A DNA stretch of 64,000 bases from Pseudomonas sp. GCEP-101 (lineage in GTDB: Bacteria > Pseudomonadota > Gammaproteobacteria > Pseudomonadales > Pseudomonadaceae), in the NCBI RefSeq assembly GCF_025133575.1, contig NZ_CP104011.1, positions 5,774,965 to 5,838,964 on the forward strand, written 5' to 3'. This document shows, piece after piece, positions 15,170 through 22,278 of the stretch. Position 1 is the stretch's first letter, and each line of letters starts with the position of its first letter. A model generated the notes under the pieces. The model saw only the letters and a list, made by a program, of their open reading frames with translations, searched no databases and was not told the DNA's origin. The translations under genes were made by a program, and so were the position numbers.

Positions 15170-17878
15170 ATGGTCAGTAGCGTCAGTCTCATCAAGCTTT
15201 CGAAAAAACTCTGGGCAGGTCTGCCCGGTTCGGACAGCAAAGGTTATAGCGCCCCACCGGCGACGATGCAGTTCGCCTTCGGCGTCGTGGCGGCGGACAT
15301 GTCCTTCGCGCAGATCAGCGGCGTCGACGGTTATCTCGACGAGAGCCGATTGATCACCGGCATCCACTGGGTCAACGGCGACCAGATCACCGCCTTCTCC
15401 CTGCCGCCGGGCCGGTACCGCCTTTACGAATTCACCCTCGTGCGCGCCGCCGACAACGCCACGCTGAAGTTCGCCAAGATGGGCGGCTGGCAATTCAAGG
15501 CCGACATCAACGGGGTCGAAACTGCCGCCATCGATGACGAGAACGCCGTTCCGTTCGAGGTGGGCACTGACGGCCAGGACATCGCCATTGTCGGCATCAA
15601 CAAGACCTACTCGGTACTGGTCGACAAGCTCGCTGGCGGTCGGCCGCAGGCGGGAGTGATGTTCTTCGGCAGCAGCTCCGGCTACGGGCTGTTCCCCCAC
15701 GACTGGAACGCCCCCGCCATCGTGAGCGTCGGGGTGACCGATGCCACCGGCAGCCTGAGGCTGGACGGCTTCACCTCCGGCGGCAATGCCTTCCTCCATG
15801 AGGTCATTCCCAAGGCCGATTACGAGGCGGGCGTGCGAGCCAATCGAATGGACGTGCTGCACCAGGACGGCACGCCCTGGTTCAGCTGCGACTTCGCCGA
15901 GGGCCACGCCGTCACCCAGGCCGAGCTGGACCATCTGCTGCGCGAGCCGAAACTCAACGCCGCCGCGCGCGAGCTGATCCGCCAGAACCTGCACGTCGGC
16001 GACTACCTGTGCGCCGCCACCAATTACCTGTACGAGCGCCAGGGCATGCTCAAGGCGACGGTCCACAATGGCGGTACACCCAACGTCAAACTGTACAAGA
16101 AGCTGTGGGCCGGCGTGCCGGGCTCGGATGACAAGGGCTACTCCATCCCCGACGTCACGATGCAGTTCGCTTTCGGCATCGTCGGCGCGGACACCTCCTT
16201 CGCCCAGATGGTCGGCGCGGACGGCTACCTGGATGAAAGCAAGCTGATTGGCGGGGTGATCAGGCTCAGCGGCGAGCAGGTCGTCAGCTTCTCGCTGCCA
16301 CCGGGCAAGTACCGCCTCTACGAATTCGAGCTCGTTCGCGCAGCCGACAACGTGACGCTGAAGCTGGCCAAGATGGGCGGCTGGCAGTTCAAGGCCGAGG
16401 TCAACGGGGTCGAAACCGCCGCCATCGACGACGAGAACGCCATTGCGTTCGAAGTGGGCAACGGCAATAGCGAAATCACCCTGATGGGCATCAACAAGTC
16501 CTTCTCGGTGTTGATCGAGAAACGCGCCGACGGCCAGCTGAAACCTGGCGTGATGATCTTCGGCACCAGCTCAGGCTCGGGGCTGTTCCCCCACGACTGG
16601 AACATCGCCGCCATCGTGCGTGTCGGGATAACGGACGCTCAGGGCAGCCTGAGGCTGGACGGCTTCACCTCCGGTTGCAATGCCTTCATCCATGAAGTCA
16701 TCCCCAGGGCGGATTACGAGGCGGGGGTCCGCGCCACCCGGATGGATGTGCTGCATCAGGACGGCAGCCCCTGGTTCAGCTGCGACTTCGCCGAGGGCCA
16801 CGCCATCACCCAGGCCGAGCTGGACCACCTGCTGCACGAGCCGAAGCTCAATGCCGCCGCACGCGAGCTGATCCGCCAGAACCTGCACGTCGGCGACTAC
16901 CTGTGCGCTGCCACCAACTACCTGTACGAGCGCCAGGGCATGCTCAAGGCCACGATTCACAATGGCGGCATACCCAACGTCAGGCTGTGCAAGAAAATCT
17001 GGGCTGGCGTCCCCGGCGCCGACGAGCAAGGACGCTCCGCTGCGGCTGAGACGATACGGTTCGCCTTTGGCATCGTCCCGGGGGATGTCACCTACAGCCA
17101 GATCATCGGCATCGATCGCTATGTCGACGAGGCCAGGCTGATCGGCGGCGTACGGTTCATCGACGGCGCCCAGTGCATCGACCTGCACTTGCCTGCGGGG
17201 CGCTACAAGCTCTATGAGTTCACCATGGTGCGTGACGCCGATGGCACCCGCCTGAAGTACGAACGCAAGGGCGGCTGGGACTTCACCGCTGACATCAACG
17301 GCAAGAACACCGGCCCGGTGGGCGACAACGATGGCATTCCCTTCGAAGTCGCTAGCAACGGCACGCTGATCGAACTGGTCGGGATCAACAAGGCGCTGTG
17401 CGCGCACATCACCCTGTTCGAAGGCCAGACGCCAAAGGCGGGGGCCCTGCTCCTGGGTACCAGCTCCTACCTCGGCCTGATACCCGACACCCAGGGCTGG
17501 AACGCGGGCGCCACGGTGCGCGTCGGCCTTACCGATGGGCACGGCCAGGTACGCCTGGACGGCTTCAGCTCCGGCAACAACGTCTTCATTCACCAGGTCA
17601 TCGCCCAGGCTGACTACCGAGCCGGGGTGCGCCCCGGGAACATGGACGTCTACGGTATCAACGGCAGCCTCTGGCTCACCTACGGGTTCCCGGAGGTACG
17701 GCAGGTCACCGCTGAATATCGGGCGGCTCTATTGCGCGAACCCAAGTTCAACGCGGCGGCGCGCCAGTTGATCGACACGCACCTGCAGGTTGGCGATTAC
17801 CTGTGCGGCAACAGCCAGCGCTACTTCTATGAGCGGCAAGGCGTCATGCAGCTGGTGATCCACAATACCCGCGGATGA
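15170..17878 (+). CDS. Unrecognised 902-residue protein of three tandem 298-residue repeats
   Basis: I do not recognise this family. The protein is 8 leader residues plus three units of 298 residues (starting at residues 9, 307 and 605), which together account exactly for its length. Units 1 and 2 are very alike even in DNA; unit 3 is more diverged. Motifs shared by the units include KKxWAGxPG, FAFGxV, LPxGxYxLYEF, GGWxFxAxxNG, GINK, LRLDGFxSGxNxFxH, ADYxAGVRxxxMDV and LHVGDYLC with YERQG. There is no signal peptide, lipobox or membrane helix; the alternating pattern suggests beta-rich domains with a helical end near each LNAAARELI. AAGGAG precedes the ATG by seven bases. It stands alone between two terminator-like hairpins. 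Confidence 0.85.
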   Translation: MVSSVSLIKLSKKLWAGLPGSDSKGYSAPPATMQFAFGVVAADMSFAQISGVDGYLDESRLITGIHWVNGDQITAFSLPPGRYRLYEFTLVRAADNATLKFAKMGGWQFKADINGVETAAIDDENAVPFEVGTDGQDIAIVGINKTYSVLVDKLAGGRPQAGVMFFGSSSGYGLFPHDWNAPAIVSVGVTDATGSLRLDGFTSGGNAFLHEVIPKADYEAGVRANRMDVLHQDGTPWFSCDFAEGHAVTQAELDHLLREPKLNAAARELIRQNLHVGDYLCAATNYLYERQGMLKATVHNGGTPNVKLYKKLWAGVPGSDDKGYSIPDVTMQFAFGIVGADTSFAQMVGADGYLDESKLIGGVIRLSGEQVVSFSLPPGKYRLYEFELVRAADNVTLKLAKMGGWQFKAEVNGVETAAIDDENAIAFEVGNGNSEITLMGINKSFSVLIEKRADGQLKPGVMIFGTSSGSGLFPHDWNIAAIVRVGITDAQGSLRLDGFTSGCNAFIHEVIPRADYEAGVRATRMDVLHQDGSPWFSCDFAEGHAITQAELDHLLHEPKLNAAARELIRQNLHVGDYLCAATNYLYERQGMLKATIHNGGIPNVRLCKKIWAGVPGADEQGRSAAAETIRFAFGIVPGDVTYSQIIGIDRYVDEARLIGGVRFIDGAQCIDLHLPAGRYKLYEFTMVRDADGTRLKYERKGGWDFTADINGKNTGPVGDNDGIPFEVASNGTLIELVGINKALCAHITLFEGQTPKAGALLLGTSSYLGLIPDTQGWNAGATVRVGLTDGHGQVRLDGFSSGNNVFIHQVIAQADYRAGVRPGNMDVYGINGSLWLTYGFPEVRQVTAEYRAALLREPKFNAAARQLIDTHLQVGDYLCGNSQRYFYERQGVMQLVIHNTRG
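15194..17875 (+). repeat. Three 894-bp in-gene tandem repeats
   Basis: Units 15194-16087, 16088-16981 and 16982-17875 align codon for codon by the KLxKKLW/RLCKKIW start. Long nucleotide identities between units 1 and 2 (for example around 15885-16015 and 16779-16909) point to a duplication younger than the one that made unit 3. Confidence 0.85.
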
Positions 17879-17886
17879 AACCCGCA

Positions 17887-17915
17887 CTCAGGCTCGCCGC
17901 ACCGGCGGGCCTGAG
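17887..17915. terminator. Hairpin between convergent genes
   Basis: A 13-bp stem with one G-U type mismatch (17887-17899 with 17903-17915) and a 3-base loop. It lies between the repeat-protein gene and the acyl-CoA dehydrogenase gene, which converge. There is no T tract, so its efficiency is uncertain. Confidence 0.5.
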
Positions 17916-17938
17916 CTGGTCGCAGTATGCGACAAGAA

Positions 17939-19087
17939 TCAGAGCCCCATCTGCTTGGCAATGATCTCGTTCATGATCTCCCGCGTGCCACCGCCGATGG
18001 AGAGGATGCGGTTGTCGCGGTACAGCCGCTCCACCAGGCTCTCGCGCATGTAGCCCATGCCGCCCAGTACCTGCACCGCGTCGTAGGTCACGCGGTCGGC
18101 GACGTCGGTGGCGAAATTCTTGGCCATGGAGATTTCCCTGATCACGCTCTTGCCGGCCGCCATCTTCGCCGCCTGGCGGTAGGTGAACTCGCGGGACACC
18201 TCCACCTGGGTGGCCATCTCCGCCAACCGGTGCTTGAGCACCTGGAACTTGCCGATGGGCTTGCCAAACGCCTCGCGCTCGCGGCTCCACGCCAGCGCCT
18301 CGTCCAGCGCCAGTTGCGCGGTCATGTTGGCCATGATCGCCAGGGCCAGGCGCTCGCTCTGGAAGTTCGCCATGATGCAGGCGAAGCCCATGTTCTCGGC
18401 GCCGATGAGGTTTTCCACCGGCACCTTGCAGTCGTCGAAGAACAGCTCGGCGGTGTCCGATGCCCACCAGCCCATCTTCTTCAGCGTGCGGCTGACGGTG
18501 AAGCCGGGCGTGCCCTTCTCCACCAGCAGCAGGCTGACGCCGCCGAAGCCATCGCCACCGGTTCGCACCGCCACGGTGTAGTAATCGGCGCGCACGCCGC
18601 TGGTGATGAAGGTCTTGCTGCCGCTCACGCGGTAATGGTCGCCGTCGCGCACGGCGCGAGTCTTCAGGCTGGCCACGTCGGAGCCGCCGGACGGCTCGGT
18701 GACCGCCAGGGCCATGATCTTCTCGCCGGCCAGCACCTGCGGCGCGATGCGCTCGCGCAACTCGGGGAGGCCCCACTTGATCAACGGTGGCAGGCCGATA
18801 TCCAGCGAGCCCAGCCCCGCCACCAGCCCGCCGGAGCCGCAGCGCATCAGTTCCTCGCTGGCCGCCACCTTGGCGAACAGGTCGCCCTCGTGGCTGCCGC
18901 CCAGCGATTCCGGGTAGCCGATGCCGAGGATGCCGGCCTCGCCCGCCTTGCGGTACAGCTCGCGGGGGAACGCTTCGGCCTCCTCCCAGTCGGCCACGTG
19001 GGGCAGGATTTCACGCTCGACGAAGCGCCGCACGCTGTCGCGGACCAGGCGGTGGCTGTCATCGAAGTATTCGGCGAACACGGACAT
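17939..19087 (-). CDS. Acyl-CoA dehydrogenase
   Basis: A 382-residue FAD-dependent acyl-CoA dehydrogenase catalysing the first step of beta-oxidation or branched/terpenoid acyl-CoA degradation. The FAD/substrate signature ALAVTEPSGGSDVASLKT and the C-terminal GGMGYMRE...YRDNRI segment are clear. The position of the usual MCAD catalytic Glu (in YEGT) reads GGGT here. A Glu in the SERLALAI helix matches the alternative base of isovaleryl- and long-chain dehydrogenases. Monocistronic. The substrate cannot be told from sequence. Confidence 0.9.
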   Translation of the reverse strand: MSVFAEYFDDSHRLVRDSVRRFVEREILPHVADWEEAEAFPRELYRKAGEAGILGIGYPESLGGSHEGDLFAKVAASEELMRCGSGGLVAGLGSLDIGLPPLIKWGLPELRERIAPQVLAGEKIMALAVTEPSGGSDVASLKTRAVRDGDHYRVSGSKTFITSGVRADYYTVAVRTGGDGFGGVSLLLVEKGTPGFTVSRTLKKMGWWASDTAELFFDDCKVPVENLIGAENMGFACIMANFQSERLALAIMANMTAQLALDEALAWSREREAFGKPIGKFQVLKHRLAEMATQVEVSREFTYRQAAKMAAGKSVIREISMAKNFATDVADRVTYDAVQVLGGMGYMRESLVERLYRDNRILSIGGGTREIMNEIIAKQMGL

Positions 19088-19163
19088 GGCGAGGCTCCAG
19101 GCGATTTGCCTGAAAACTTACCGAGCGCTTGCTTGGTTTTCAAGCGGAGACACCCGCCATCGG

Positions 19164-20132
19164 CTAGGACAGATGCGCCGCCCCGAATCGCTCGCGGTAG
19201 GTCGAAGGCGCCACACCTGCCGCACTGCGGAAGGCGTTGCGGAAGCTCTCCACGGTGCCGAAGCCACATTGCTCGGCGATTCGCTCGACGCTCTCGCCGC
19301 TGCTTTCCAGCAACTCGCGGGCGCGGGCCATGCGCTCGTGCTGCAGCCACGCCTTGGGCGTCATGCCGGTGGCCTCGCTGAAGCGGCGCAGGAAGGTACG
19401 TTCGCTCATCGCCACCCGGCTGGCCAGCTCGCCCACCGAAATCGACCGGTCCAGCCGTTGCCGGGCCCAGTCCAGCAGTCCGGCGAGATCGTGCCGGGGA
19501 GCCTTCGCCACCGGCGCTGGGATGAACTGCGCCTGCCCGCCGCCACGTTGCGGCGACATCACCAGGCGCCGTGCAACGGTATTGCCGACCTGCGTGCCGA
19601 AATCCCGCGCCACCAGGTGCAGGCAGGCATCGATCCCCGCCGCGCTGCCGGCCGAGGTGATCAGTTGCCCGGCATCGACGTAGAGCACCTGGGCATCGAC
19701 CTCGATGGCGGGAAAGCGCGCCGCCAGCTCGTGGGTGTAACGCCAATGGGTGGTTGCCCGCCGGCCGTCGAGCAAGCCGGTGGCGGCCAGGACGAAGACC
19801 CCGGAGCAGATGGACAGCAGCCGTGCGCCTTGTTCATGGGCCTTGCGCAAGGCCTGCACCAGTTCGGCGGACGGCGCCTCGGCGCGGTCGCGCCAGCCCG
19901 GCACGATGATGGTGCCGGCCGTCTCGAGGGCTTCCAGCCCGCCATCGGCCAGGACCTGGATGCCGCCCAGCGCGCGCATCGGCCCTGCGTCGACGGCGAC
20001 GACACGGTGGCGATACCACGGGAAGTCGAACTCGGGACGCGGCAGCCCGAACATCTCCACGGCGATGCCGAATTCGAAGGTGCACAGGCCGTCATAGGCA
20101 AGAACGGCCACATCCAGGGGATCGCGCTGCAT
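19164..20132 (-). CDS. ftrA: GlxA/FtrA-type AraC regulator with DJ-1/PfpI domain
   Basis: A 322-residue regulator with an N-terminal DJ-1/PfpI-like amidotransferase fold (residues 5-185; the nucleophile-elbow region reads LLSICSGVF) and a C-terminal AraC double HTH (about 215-315; ERIAEQCGFGTVESFRNAFR). This is the GlxA family, and the sequence resembles proteins annotated FtrA in pseudomonads. It is divergent from the rhodanese gene by 93 bases, a pairing that suggests it controls the rhodanese-GNAT pair. Inducer unknown. Confidence 0.85.
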   Translation of the reverse strand: MQRDPLDVAVLAYDGLCTFEFGIAVEMFGLPRPEFDFPWYRHRVVAVDAGPMRALGGIQVLADGGLEALETAGTIIVPGWRDRAEAPSAELVQALRKAHEQGARLLSICSGVFVLAATGLLDGRRATTHWRYTHELAARFPAIEVDAQVLYVDAGQLITSAGSAAGIDACLHLVARDFGTQVGNTVARRLVMSPQRGGGQAQFIPAPVAKAPRHDLAGLLDWARQRLDRSISVGELASRVAMSERTFLRRFSEATGMTPKAWLQHERMARARELLESSGESVERIAEQCGFGTVESFRNAFRSAAGVAPSTYRERFGAAHLS

Positions 20133-20225
20133 TTGGCGGAAAACTTCCGATCACTGTCCAGGCCGCCACTGTAGCCGATTCAACCGGCCGCCTACAGTGC
20201 AGCCATCTTTCACAGGAGCCTTGCC

Positions 20226-20669
20226 ATGCCCAGCCTCGTCAGCCAGTTCCCTGCCGCCCTGCCCGCCGACGCCCTCGCCCACTTCAGCCATCGCCTGGCC
20301 TTCGAGACCGATTGCTCGGACGTGAACCACGCCCTGCAGAACGGCGAGCAGGATTTCGTCCTGCTCGATGTACGCAGCGCCGCTGCCTTTGCCCGTGGCC
20401 ACGTACCCGGCGCGCTGAACCTGCCCACCCGCGAGATCGATGCGCCGCGCATGGCACAGTTCCCGTCGGGCACCTTGTTCGTCGTCTACTGCGCCGGGCC
20501 GCATTGCAACGGCGTGCACCGCGCCGCCGCGAAGCTCGCTGCCCTGGGCCTGCCGGTGAAGGAGATGATCGGCGGGGTGACCGGCTGGCTGGACGAGGGC
20601 CTGGCGCTGACCGGCGCGGCAGGCCAGCCGCCACTCAGCCAGGCAGACGGCATCTCGTGCGCCTGCTGA
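20226..20669 (+). CDS. Rhodanese-like sulfurtransferase
   Basis: A 147-residue single-domain rhodanese. It shows the DVRSAAAFARGHVPGALNLP entry motif and an active-site loop beginning at C89 (YCAGPHCNG). The loop is longer than the six-residue CRxGxR(T) of standard sulfurtransferases and has a second Cys six residues on. It ends in a CAC tail. Divergent from the FtrA-like regulator; the last 13 bases overlap the GNAT gene. Confidence 0.85.
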   Translation: MPSLVSQFPAALPADALAHFSHRLAFETDCSDVNHALQNGEQDFVLLDVRSAAAFARGHVPGALNLPTREIDAPRMAQFPSGTLFVVYCAGPHCNGVHRAAAKLAALGLPVKEMIGGVTGWLDEGLALTGAAGQPPLSQADGISCAC

Positions 20670-21136
20670 GCATTCGCGAGGCGCGGCAGGACGACGTTCC
20701 CGCCGTGCTGGAGCTCATGCGTGCCCTGGCAGCGTTCGAAGGCTACCTCGACGACTTCGCGGTGGACGCCGACGCCCTGCTCGCCCGCGCCTTCGGCACA
20801 GCGGCGCAATGCCAGGTGTTCGTCGCCGAGCGCGACGCACTCTGCGGCTACGCCGTCGTGCAGACGCTTGCCTTCACCTTCGACCTACGCCCGAGCGTTC
20901 GACTCAAGGAGCTGTATGTCGTCCCGGCGCAGCGCAACGGCGGCGTCGGCGAAGAGTTGCTGCGGCGCGTTGCGCACTGGGCGCTGGAGCGGGGTGCGGG
21001 CCGCCTGCTGTGGGACGTGCTGGCCGGCAATGACGCAGCCGAACGCTTCTACCGGCGCCTGGGCGGGCGCCCGGACAGCAAGTGGATTGCCTACGGCATG
21101 GATGACTGGGCGCTGCGGCGCCTTGCCGGCGGTTAG
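20657..21136 (+). CDS. GNAT-family N-acetyltransferase
   Basis: A 159-residue acetyltransferase starting at a GTG (20657) inside the rhodanese 3' end. The acetyl-CoA site is seen as VVPAQRNGGVGEELLRR (motif A, Q/RxxGxG/A) and NDAAERFYRRLGG (motif B). The overall pattern resembles diamine acetyltransferase-like GNATs. It probably belongs to a two-gene operon with the rhodanese. Its stop overlaps the recR stop tail to tail by four bases. Substrate unknown. Confidence 0.82.
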   Translation: MRLLSIREARQDDVPAVLELMRALAAFEGYLDDFAVDADALLARAFGTAAQCQVFVAERDALCGYAVVQTLAFTFDLRPSVRLKELYVVPAQRNGGVGEELLRRVAHWALERGAGRLLWDVLAGNDAAERFYRRLGGRPDSKWIAYGMDDWALRRLAGG

Positions 21137-21732
21137 CCGCTGATCGGCCGACGTCCCGCCAGGGCGTGGGCCAGGGTGCCACCGTCCACCAGCTCCAGCT
21201 CGCCACCCAGCGGCACGCCGTGGGCGATGCGCGACAGCACCAGGTCGCCGCCGCCCAGCAGTTGGGCGATGTAGTGGGCGGTCGCCTCGCCTTCCACCGT
21301 GGGGTTGGTGGCAAGGATGATCTCGCTGAAGTTGCCGGCCTTGATCCGCGCTTCCAGCTCGGGAATGCCGATGGCTTCCGGCCCCAGGCCGTCCAGCGGC
21401 GACAGGTGCCCCTTGAGCACGAAGTAGCGGCCGCGGTAGCCGGTCTGCTCGACGGCGAACACATCCAGCGGGCCTTCCACCACGCACAGCAGGCTGTCAT
21501 CCCGGCGAGGGTCGGTGCATTGCGGGCAGAACTCGTCCTCGGACAGGGTGCGGCACTGCTTGCAGTGGCCGACGCCTTCCATCGCCTGGGTCAGCGCCTG
21601 GGCCAGGCGCAGGCCGCCACTGCGGTCGCGCTCCAGCAGCTGCAGCGCCATGCGCTGGGCACTCTTCTGGCCCACGCCGGGCAGGGTGCGCAGGGCATCG
21701 ATCAGTTGGCGGATCAGCGGCGTGAAGCTCAT
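21133..21732 (-). CDS. recR: RecR, recombination mediator
   Basis: A 199-residue DNA repair protein acting with RecF/RecO to load RecA at gaps. In order: an N-terminal HhH (LPGVGQKSAQRMA), a four-Cys zinc site (CKQC ... CPQC, residues about 57-72), and a Toprim domain with VVEGPLDVFAVE. Full length. The order dnaX-ybaB-recR on the minus strand is the standard gamma-proteobacterial operon, here with a REP pair between ybaB and recR. Confidence 0.97.
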   Translation of the reverse strand: MSFTPLIRQLIDALRTLPGVGQKSAQRMALQLLERDRSGGLRLAQALTQAMEGVGHCKQCRTLSEDEFCPQCTDPRRDDSLLCVVEGPLDVFAVEQTGYRGRYFVLKGHLSPLDGLGPEAIGIPELEARIKAGNFSEIILATNPTVEGEATAHYIAQLLGGGDLVLSRIAHGVPLGGELELVDGGTLAHALAGRRPISG

Positions 21733-21771
21733 GGGGCGGTCTCGGGAGATTTTTCAGGGAGTAGAACGACT

Positions 21772-21847
21772 GTAGGAGCGAGCTTGCTCGCGAACCCTGC
21801 CCGGCCACTGGAGCCGGAAGAGCGTTCGCGAGCAAGCTCGCTCCTAC
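21772..21847. repeat. REP pair inside the dnaX-ybaB-recR operon
   Basis: Forward copy 21772-21794 and inverse copy 21825-21847 of the GTAGGAGCGAGCTTGCTCGC unit, in the space between ybaB and recR. The intra-operon position could set mRNA stability or polarity on recR. Confidence 0.9.
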
Positions 21848-21863
21848 AGGGGAAGCGCCTGGA

Positions 21864-22190
21864 TCAGAAAGGCATCTTGAAGCCGGGCGGCAATTGCATG
21901 CCAGCAGTCATGCCGGACATCTTCTCCTGGTTGTTCTGCTCGATCTTGCGCACGGCATCGTTCACCGCGGCGGCGATCAGGTCTTCGAGGATTTCCTTGT
22001 CTTCCTGCATCAGGCTGTCATCCAGGGAGACGCGCTTGACGTCGTGGCGACCGGTCATCACCACGCTCACCAGGCCGGCGCCGGATTGACCGGTCACTTC
22101 GGCGTTGGCCAGCTCTTCCTGCATCTTCTGCATTTTTTCCTGCATCTGCTGGGCCTGCTTCATCAGGCCAGCCATGCCACCTTTCATCAT
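21864..22190 (-). CDS. ybaB: YbaB/EbfC nucleoid-associated protein
   Basis: A 108-residue DNA-binding protein of the YbaB/EbfC family with the Met/Gln/Lys-rich N-terminal helix (MKGGMAGLMKQAQQMQEKM), central beta strands (VSVVMTGRHDVKRV), and a C-terminal helix rich in acidic and Asn residues. The ATG at 22190 follows GAGGA; longer in-frame starts overlap the dnaX 3' end and lack family similarity. Lies between dnaX and recR as usual. Confidence 0.94.
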   Translation of the reverse strand: MMKGGMAGLMKQAQQMQEKMQKMQEELANAEVTGQSGAGLVSVVMTGRHDVKRVSLDDSLMQEDKEILEDLIAAAVNDAVRKIEQNNQEKMSGMTAGMQLPPGFKMPF

Positions 22191-22278
22191 GTCGAGTTCC
22201 TCGATTCGTTCAGTCGTGGCGAAGTCAGGGGCTGGTCGCGGCTGCGCGAGCGAGCGCAGCAGGCCGCGGCCAGGGTCC

